Assembly: GCF_012641405.1 (NCBI RefSeq)
Contig: NZ_JABAII010000024.1
Coordinates: 1-64,000, forward strand
Direction: 5' to 3'
DNA from: Rhizobium sp. P40RR-XXII
GTDB lineage: Bacteria; Pseudomonadota; Alphaproteobacteria; Rhizobiales; Rhizobiaceae
Length of the DNA: 64,000 bases
Positions 59,079 through 64,000 of the stretch are shown here, in pieces (positions within the stretch are counted from its first letter, which is position 1; every line of letters starts with the position of its first letter). Below the pieces are notes generated by a model. That model did no database searches. It saw nothing but the letters and a program-made list of their open reading frames with translations, and had not been told where the DNA came from. A program made the position numbers and the translations under genes.

Positions 59079-59441
59079 ATGAAAAAGACCGTGACCGGTT
59101 GCTCTGTCGAGGAGGCGATGCATTTGCTGGGAGGCCGCTGGCGGCTGCTGATCGTCTCCTATCTGGTCGACGGACCCAAGCGCTTCAACGAGCTGCGACG
59201 GCTGATGCCTGGCATTTCGCAGAGAATGCTGACGCTTGACCTCCGCGCGTTGGAGGAGGCAGGCCTTATCCGGCGCACGGTCTATCCGACTGTTCCTGTG
59301 AAGGTCGAATATTCGCTGACGAAGGATGGGACCCGGCTGGAGAAAGTGGTGGCCGTGGTCAAGGAGTTCGGGCTGTGGCTGAAGGATCGGGATGCGCGAT
59401 TGCTCGGGGAGCATGAGACGTCACCAGAGCTCGTAGTATAA
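59079..59441 (+). CDS. HxlR family winged-helix regulator
   Basis: A 120-residue regulator. The HxlR signature CSVEEAMHLLGGRWRLLIVSYL, then GPKRFNELRRLMPGISQRML, is complete, including the conserved Cys near position 9 that can sense oxidants or electrophiles. A GTG one codon upstream is possible; GAGG lies ahead. Divergent from the GST gene (GGTATA and TATACC elements lie in the spacer). Its last 21 bases overlap the convergent GIY-YIG gene. Confidence 0.9.
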   Translation: MKKTVTGCSVEEAMHLLGGRWRLLIVSYLVDGPKRFNELRRLMPGISQRMLTLDLRALEEAGLIRRTVYPTVPVKVEYSLTKDGTRLEKVVAVVKEFGLWLKDRDARLLGEHETSPELVV

Positions 59442-59705
59442 ATCCCGCCAATCGGGGTTGGTCTTTTCAATCAGCTCGATCTTCCACTGGCGATACCAGC
59501 GTTTCAGGGATTTCTCCCGCTGTATGGCTGAAACGATGTCCGCGTGGTCTTCATACCAGACCAACCGCGTGCACCCATATTTCCAAGCGAAGCCGGGTGT
59601 CAGGCCTTCACGATGCTTGTAGATGCGGCGTTCGAGATCGGCAGTGACGCCGATGTACAGCGTACCGCGTTTGTGGTTGGTGATAATGTAAGTATATCCA
59701 CCCAT
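59421..59705 (-). CDS. GIY-YIG domain protein (UPF0213/UvrC-like small nuclease family)
   Basis: A 94-residue single-domain GIY-YIG protein: GGYTYIITNHKRGTLYIGVT (Tyr pair in the GIY and YIG motifs), then DLERRIYKHREG and the Trp/Tyr-rich LVWYEDHADIVSAIQREKSLKRWYR. Such proteins are small endonuclease-like factors, often near repeats, with unknown physiological role. The open frame continues upstream through a palindromic repeat and should be ignored; the ATG giving MGGYTY is the family start. Shine-Dalgarno weak. Confidence 0.88.
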   Translation of the reverse strand: MGGYTYIITNHKRGTLYIGVTADLERRIYKHREGLTPGFAWKYGCTRLVWYEDHADIVSAIQREKSLKRWYRQWKIELIEKTNPDWRDLYYELW

Positions 59706-59809
59706 GCGTGTAGGATGCTGGCGGAGATGATAGCCGTCAAGAGCTATGGATGGTGGATGACCTATGGTTGGCAAAGAATGGGGTTCGCGTTTGCCACCCT
59801 GCCATACCC

Positions 59810-59854
59810 CACACTCCGTCATCCTCGGGTCAAGCCCGAGGATGACGGAGTGTG
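59810..59854. repeat. perfect 20-bp palindromic intergenic repeat
   Basis: CACACTCCGTCATCCTCGGG (59810-59829) is repeated exactly as reverse complement at 59835-59854, loop TCAAG. The core GTCATCCTCGGG, a TCAAG-type loop, CCCGAGGATGAC is the family widespread in rhizobia and other alphaproteobacteria. It lies 105 bases upstream of the GIY-YIG gene and 91 bases downstream of uvrD. Confidence 0.88.
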
Positions 59855-59945
59855 TGGGAGAGAAGGAGAGCCACAATCAACCAAGTCTTCGCGGATGCAT
59901 TGGGGCCGCCCCTCTTATCCCAAGCGAGATAATCGGCCTCGCCGA

Positions 59946-62411
59946 TCAAACCCTCTCCACAAACCCGTCCAGCACCCGCTTCTGCCCGGCGCGGTCGAAT
60001 TCGATGGTCAGCTTGTTGCCCTCGATCTCGGAGACATTGCCGTTGCCGAACTTGATGTGGAAGACGCGGTCGCCGATGGCGAATTTGGAGGGTTCGGAGG
60101 AGGTGGATTTGGCCACCAGCTCACCGTCGATGGTGCGCACCTTCGGGCCGCTTTCGCCGTAGCCGATGCGCTCGACGGCGTGGCCGGAGCGGCTGCCCCA
60201 GTTGTCGCGGGTCGCATCGTTGCGATTTGCCTGGGCGCGCTTCCAGCCGGGGGTGGAATAGGAATTGGCGAAGGGATCGGCCTTGTCGAAGCGTGACTGG
60301 CCGTAGCCGCCGCGGCCATATCCGCCGTAGGACTGCTCGACCTCGGCAACCTGAACATGCGTTTCCGGCAGTTCGTCGAGGAAGCGGGACGGAATAGTCG
60401 ATTGCCAGAGGCCATGGATGCGGCGGTTGGAGACGAACCAGATGTGGCAACGGCGCTTGGCGCGGGTAATCCCGACATAGGCGAGGCGGCGCTCTTCCTC
60501 CAGGCCGGCGCGGCCGTTTTCGTCGAGCGAGCGCTGATGCGGAAACAGGCCTTCCTCCCAGCCGGGCAGGAACACCGTATCGAATTCCAAACCCTTGGCG
60601 GAGTGCAGCGTCATGATCGAAACGGCGTCGAGATTTTCGTTCTGCTCGGCATCCATGACAAGCGAGACGTGCTCGAGGAAGCCGCGCATGGATTCGAAAC
60701 TATCCATGGAGCGGACGAGTTCCTTGAGGTTTTCCAGGCGTCCCGGCGCTTCCGCCGATTTGTCGTTCTTCCACATGTCCGTATAGCCGGACTCTTCAAG
60801 GATCTGCTCGGCAAGCTCGGTATGGGGCGTGTTTTCAAGCAGGCCCTGCCAGCGGCGGAAGGATTGCACGACATCGAACAGCGCCTTGCGCGCCTTCGGC
60901 TTCATCTCGTCCGTCTCGATGATATCCGCTGCTGCCGCCAGCATCGGGATATCGCGAGCACGGGCGTAATCGTGCAGGGCGCGGACCGTGGTGTCGCCCA
61001 AACCGCGCTTCGGCGTATTGACGATGCGTTCGAAGGCGAGATCGTCAGCCGGCTGGCAGACGAGGCGGAAATAGGCCATGGCATCGCGGATTTCGAGGCG
61101 CTCGTAGAAGCGCGGGCCGCCGACGACGCGATAATTCAGGCCGAGCGTGACGAAACGGTCTTCGAACTCGCGCATCTGGAAAGACGCGCGCACGAGGATC
61201 GAGATGTCGTTCAGATTATGCTTGTTGCGCTGAAGCTGCTCGATCTCTTCGCCGATCGCGCGCGCTTCCTCCTCGGAATCCCAGGAGGCGTGCACTTGCA
61301 CCTTAATGTCGTCGGGGTCTGAGCGATCGGTGAACAGCGTCTTGCCGAGCCGGCCCTCGTTATGGGCGATCAGATGCGCGGCGGCACCGAGAATATGCTC
61401 CGTCGAGCGGTAGTTGCGCTCGAGCTTGATGACCTTGGCGCCGGGAAAATCCTTCTCGAAGCGCAGGATGTTGTCCACTTCGGCACCGCGCCAGCCATAG
61501 ATCGACTGGTCATCATCGCCGACGCAACAGACGTTCTGTGGCTCGCCCTTCTGTCGCTGGGCTAGCAGGCGAAGCCACATATATTGCGCCGTATTGGTGT
61601 CCTGATACTCATCGACCAGGATGTAGCGGAAGCGCTGGTGATAATCCTTCAGAATATCAGGATTTTGCCGGAACATATTGATCGGATGCAGCAAAAGATC
61701 GCCGAAGTCGCAGGCGTTCAGCGTCTTCAGGCGGTTCTGATAGGCACTGTAGAGTTCGCGGCCCTTGCCGTTGGCGAAGGCCCGCGCATCGCCTTCCGGA
61801 ATATCGGCGGGGCTGAGCCCCTTGTTCTTCCAGGTGTCGATCATCCCGGCGAACTGCTTGGCCGGCCAGCGCTTGTCGTCCAGGCCCTCGGCCTGGATCA
61901 ACTGCTTGATCAGGCGGATGACATCGTCCGTATCGAGAATGGTGAAGCTGGAAGAAAGGCCGACCAGCTCGGAATGGCGGCGCAAAAGCTTGACGCCGAT
62001 CGAATGGAAGGTGCCGAGCCAGGGCATGCCTTCGACCGCACCGCCGACGAGCAGCGCGATGCGTTCCTTCATCTCGCGGGCCGCCTTGTTGGTGAAGGTG
62101 ACGGCGAGGATCTGGCTGGGGAAGGCGCGGTTGGTGGACAGGATATGGGCGATGCGGGTCGTCAGCACGCGCGTCTTACCGGTGCCGGCACCGGCAAGCA
62201 CCAGAACGGGGCCGTCAAGCGTCTCGACTGCTTCCGTCTGTTCCGAGTTGAGGCCTGCGAGATAATCCGGCCGGCGGCCGCTGTCGCGCGCCGCCATGGC
62301 GCGGGCGGCAATACCGCCGCCGGTGCCGCCGGCAGCCGGCGCTGAACGGCGCGGCGCAGTGTGCTCCGGCTCCTCGTCAAAGAAGGGAATATCGTCATGT
62401 CCAATGGTCAT
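59946..62411 (-). CDS. ATP-dependent DNA helicase UvrD/PcrA
   Basis: An 821-residue superfamily 1A helicase for nucleotide-excision and mismatch repair and removal of stalled proteins. Motif I is LAGAGTGKTR (about residues 75-84); II, VDEYQDTN; III, VGDDDQSIYGWRGA; IV, NYRST; V, TLHSAKGLEFDTVFLPGWEEG; VI, YVGITRAKRR. The Gly/Tyr-rich linker (SYGGYGRGGYGQ) and a C-terminal Tudor-like domain follow, as in PcrA/UvrD. The ATG is chosen over a TTG nine bases upstream. It ends 91 bases before the palindromic repeat. Whether to name it uvrD or pcrA needs alignment. Confidence 0.96.
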   Translation of the reverse strand: MTIGHDDIPFFDEEPEHTAPRRSAPAAGGTGGGIAARAMAARDSGRRPDYLAGLNSEQTEAVETLDGPVLVLAGAGTGKTRVLTTRIAHILSTNRAFPSQILAVTFTNKAAREMKERIALLVGGAVEGMPWLGTFHSIGVKLLRRHSELVGLSSSFTILDTDDVIRLIKQLIQAEGLDDKRWPAKQFAGMIDTWKNKGLSPADIPEGDARAFANGKGRELYSAYQNRLKTLNACDFGDLLLHPINMFRQNPDILKDYHQRFRYILVDEYQDTNTAQYMWLRLLAQRQKGEPQNVCCVGDDDQSIYGWRGAEVDNILRFEKDFPGAKVIKLERNYRSTEHILGAAAHLIAHNEGRLGKTLFTDRSDPDDIKVQVHASWDSEEEARAIGEEIEQLQRNKHNLNDISILVRASFQMREFEDRFVTLGLNYRVVGGPRFYERLEIRDAMAYFRLVCQPADDLAFERIVNTPKRGLGDTTVRALHDYARARDIPMLAAAADIIETDEMKPKARKALFDVVQSFRRWQGLLENTPHTELAEQILEESGYTDMWKNDKSAEAPGRLENLKELVRSMDSFESMRGFLEHVSLVMDAEQNENLDAVSIMTLHSAKGLEFDTVFLPGWEEGLFPHQRSLDENGRAGLEEERRLAYVGITRAKRRCHIWFVSNRRIHGLWQSTIPSRFLDELPETHVQVAEVEQSYGGYGRGGYGQSRFDKADPFANSYSTPGWKRAQANRNDATRDNWGSRSGHAVERIGYGESGPKVRTIDGELVAKSTSSEPSKFAIGDRVFHIKFGNGNVSEIEGNKLTIEFDRAGQKRVLDGFVERV

Positions 62412-62772
62412 GCGGCCCAATGTAATGATTCTACCCCGAAAGGCAAAAGAAACGGGCCGAAACTAGAACAAAAAGTGCACATTCACAGGGCATAGTGCTC
62501 GCTTGAGGGCCGTCTTCCATATCGGAATCGATCAGCCGGTGCGCCGGTGAAACGTCCCGTTGTCGATCCCAAGATTACAACTTTGTCATAATCAGCGGCA
62601 AAACTTGCCGCATATGCTCAAAACACGATATTGCAGCAAATCGGGCACAATCTTGCATTATAGAGCCGCCTGATCAGAATTTGGCCCCGGTAAGTGCGCT
62701 GGGTGTGTAGGGGCCGTACAAAAACCAACGACGCGATTTCATCGCCTCTGACACAATGAGCCGGAGACGTGC
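62412..62772. other. uvrD-RND operon divergent intergenic region
   Basis: No gene is supported in this stretch. It contains a GCGGCAA/TTGCCGC hairpin (62595-62611) and a CATTATAGA (about 62657-62665) resembling a -10 for the efflux operon. A GAACAAAAAGTGCAC near 62468 is only half of a LexA box. The promoters of both divergent genes must lie here. Confidence 0.4.
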
Positions 62773-63939
62773 ATGACCGCCTGGAAGCAGCTTTTCTTGT
62801 CTTTTCTCTTGCTGGCGGCAGGCATTGTTGCCGTCGTGGCTCTTGTGCCCAGCGCCGCCGGTCTGTTGCAGAAGGTCGGTATTCCCGAGACGATTGTGGC
62901 GGCAATCACGCGCGACCAAGATGCCAAGGCGGAGAAGAGCGGCGACACGGCCAATGACGGCGCGCGGCGCGGCCGGAATGTACCGCTTGTCGTGACGGAA
63001 GCCGTCGTCAGCGGCGTCGTCAACGATCGCCTCAGCGCGATCGGCACGGGTGACGCCATCCGTTCGGTCGTCGTCATGCCGCAGGCGGCTGGCACGATCC
63101 GGGAAATCCTCATCAAGTCCGGTGACAGGGTCAAGCAGGGCCAAGTGCTGGCGCGTCTCGACGACGACGAGCAGATCATCGCCCGCGGCCAGGCGGAGGT
63201 GGCGCTGAAGAGCGCGGCCGAGAAATCCCAACTCTACCGCAACATCAAGTCCAGCGTGTCGCGCATCGATGTTTTCGATGCGGAGATCGCCGAGCAGGGC
63301 GCGAAGCTGGCGCTGCAATCGGCGGAGCTGGCGCTGAAGCGCCGCGATATCGTCGCGCCGATAGACGGCATCGTCGGCATCGTGCCCGTTGTCGTCGGTG
63401 ACAATGTGACGACGACGACCAATATCGTGATGTTGGACGATCGCTCGGAAATCCTGGTGGATTACTGGGTGCCGGAGCGCTTCGCCAACACTGTGAAGGT
63501 CGATCAGCCGGTGGAAGCGACCTCGGTCGCGCTGCCGGGACGCGTCTTCTCGGGCGCTGTCGAGGCGGTCGACAATCGCGTCGACGGCGCCAGCCGGACG
63601 CTGCGCGTGCGCGCCCGCATCGATAATGCCTCCGACGAATTGCGCGCCGGCATGTCTTTCAATGTCGGCATGCGCTTTTCCGGCGAAACCTATCCTTCCG
63701 TCGATCCGCTGGCGGTGCAATGGGATGGTGCCGGTGCGCATGTCTGGCGCGTCGTCGATGGCAAGTCCTCGAAGGTGCGCGTCAGCATCGTGCAGCGCAA
63801 TCCGGATGCGGTGCTGGTCAGGGGCGAACTCTGCAATGGTGATCTCATCGTCATCGAGGGATTGCAGCGCATGACGGAAGGCGGCGACGTTCGCTTTGCC
63901 CGTGATGTCGCCGAGGCCAGGGAGGTCATCACTCAATGA
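62773..63939 (+). CDS. RND efflux periplasmic adaptor (HlyD/MFP family)
   Basis: A 388-residue membrane-fusion protein linking an RND pump to an outer-membrane channel. A hydrophobic N-terminus (about 6-28, an anchor without lipobox) precedes the lipoyl half motifs AAGTIREILIKSGDRVKQGQVLARLDD and RRDIVAPIDGIVGIVPVVVGDNV on either side of an alpha-hairpin (EQIIARGQAEVAL onward), then beta-barrel DRSEILVDYWVPERF and GRVFSGAVEAVDNRVDGASRTLRVRA. GGAGA precedes the ATG. The stop overlaps the next start, a typical mfp-rnd operon. Substrates unknown. Confidence 0.92.
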   Translation: MTAWKQLFLSFLLLAAGIVAVVALVPSAAGLLQKVGIPETIVAAITRDQDAKAEKSGDTANDGARRGRNVPLVVTEAVVSGVVNDRLSAIGTGDAIRSVVVMPQAAGTIREILIKSGDRVKQGQVLARLDDDEQIIARGQAEVALKSAAEKSQLYRNIKSSVSRIDVFDAEIAEQGAKLALQSAELALKRRDIVAPIDGIVGIVPVVVGDNVTTTTNIVMLDDRSEILVDYWVPERFANTVKVDQPVEATSVALPGRVFSGAVEAVDNRVDGASRTLRVRARIDNASDELRAGMSFNVGMRFSGETYPSVDPLAVQWDGAGAHVWRVVDGKSSKVRVSIVQRNPDAVLVRGELCNGDLIVIEGLQRMTEGGDVRFARDVAEAREVITQ

Positions 63940-64000
63940 TGACGCAGGGCGATGACACTGCGGATGCCGGCTCGACTGCCGCCAAGCAATCCTTCATGGC
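63936..64000 (+). CDS. start of an RND efflux permease gene (truncated by window edge)
   Basis: ATGATGA overlaps the stop of the adaptor gene, and the frame stays open to the window end. The first 21 residues are polar (MMTQGDDTADAGSTAAKQSF), then FMA, which resembles the beginning of RND permeases just before the first transmembrane helix. The position behind an MFP gene is the main support. A start one codon later is equally possible. Confidence 0.75.
   Translation, partial: MMTQGDDTADAGSTAAKQSFM

Noticed and set aside
59706-59876. N-terminal extension of the GIY-YIG protein
   Set aside because: It translates the palindromic repeat (GLDPRMTE signature) rather than a domain; the family starts at 59705.
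62464-62482. LexA (SOS) box upstream of uvrD
   Set aside because: Only GAAC-N7-GCAC is present. The alphaproteobacterial box needs GAAC-N7-GAAC, so two positions fail.

Overview
The window is a GC-rich alphaproteobacterial chromosome segment, most likely from the Rhizobiaceae (Rhizobium-like). The evidence is a long-linker FtsZ, an Atu4866-family protein, rhizobial-style dispersed repeats, a pyrophosphate-type phosphofructokinase beside the division cluster, and a candidate alpha-r14/'cuckoo' anti-Shine-Dalgarno sRNA. The assignment rests on gene content and remembered protein similarity; no database was searched.

Layout. 0-7.4 kb: two soluble lytic transglycosylases, a LysE-type exporter, PPi-dependent phosphofructokinase, a TerB/J-domain protein, an AmpD-like amidase and an FAD oxidoreductase. 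7.4-7.8 kb: the RNase P RNA gene. 8.0-30.2 kb: the division and cell wall (dcw) cluster mraZ-rsmH-ftsL-ftsI-murE-murF-mraY-murD-ftsW-murG-murC-murB, then a reverse-strand MFS transporter and aqpZ, then ddlB-ftsQ-ftsA-ftsZ. 30.4-36.6 kb: lpxC, bamD, recN, ligA. 36.6-45.3 kb: a GNAT acetyltransferase, an ArsR/AHSA1 pair, CreA, an orphan-looking CheW, an SCO1-family protein, an FAD monooxygenase, prmA, a small basic protein with a candidate sRNA behind it, and aminopeptidase P. 45.4-54.3 kb: azlCD, a DUF2164 protein, a phosphotransferase, panBC, a flippase with a glycosyltransferase, a nicotinamidase and a FucP-type sugar transporter. 54.5-59.7 kb: a regulator-rich redox block (TetR/SDR, LysR/SDR/Atu4866, GST/HxlR) and a GIY-YIG protein. 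59.9-64 kb: a UvrD/PcrA helicase and the start of an RND efflux operon.

How it works together. The dcw genes make lipid II (MurE, MurF, MurD, MurC, MurB, DdlB, MraY, MurG) and the divisome that uses it (FtsL, FtsI, FtsW, FtsQ, FtsA, FtsZ). LpxC and BamD follow with outer-membrane biogenesis. The transglycosylases and AmpD upstream cleave and recycle the same wall. Many junctions overlap by 1-13 bases, as expected of translational coupling.

Most of the window is conserved housekeeping DNA. The less ordinary signals are non-coding. They are an sRNA-like locus with two anti-Shine-Dalgarno loops behind a tiny Arg-rich protein (42.8-43.1 kb), four CCCA boxes at exact 10-base spacing upstream of mraZ, and a perfect 18-bp inverted repeat across the arsR promoter. 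Others are a four-copy 20-bp tandem repeat after pfp, a three-copy dispersed repeat, and an unusually long open frame in front of cheW.
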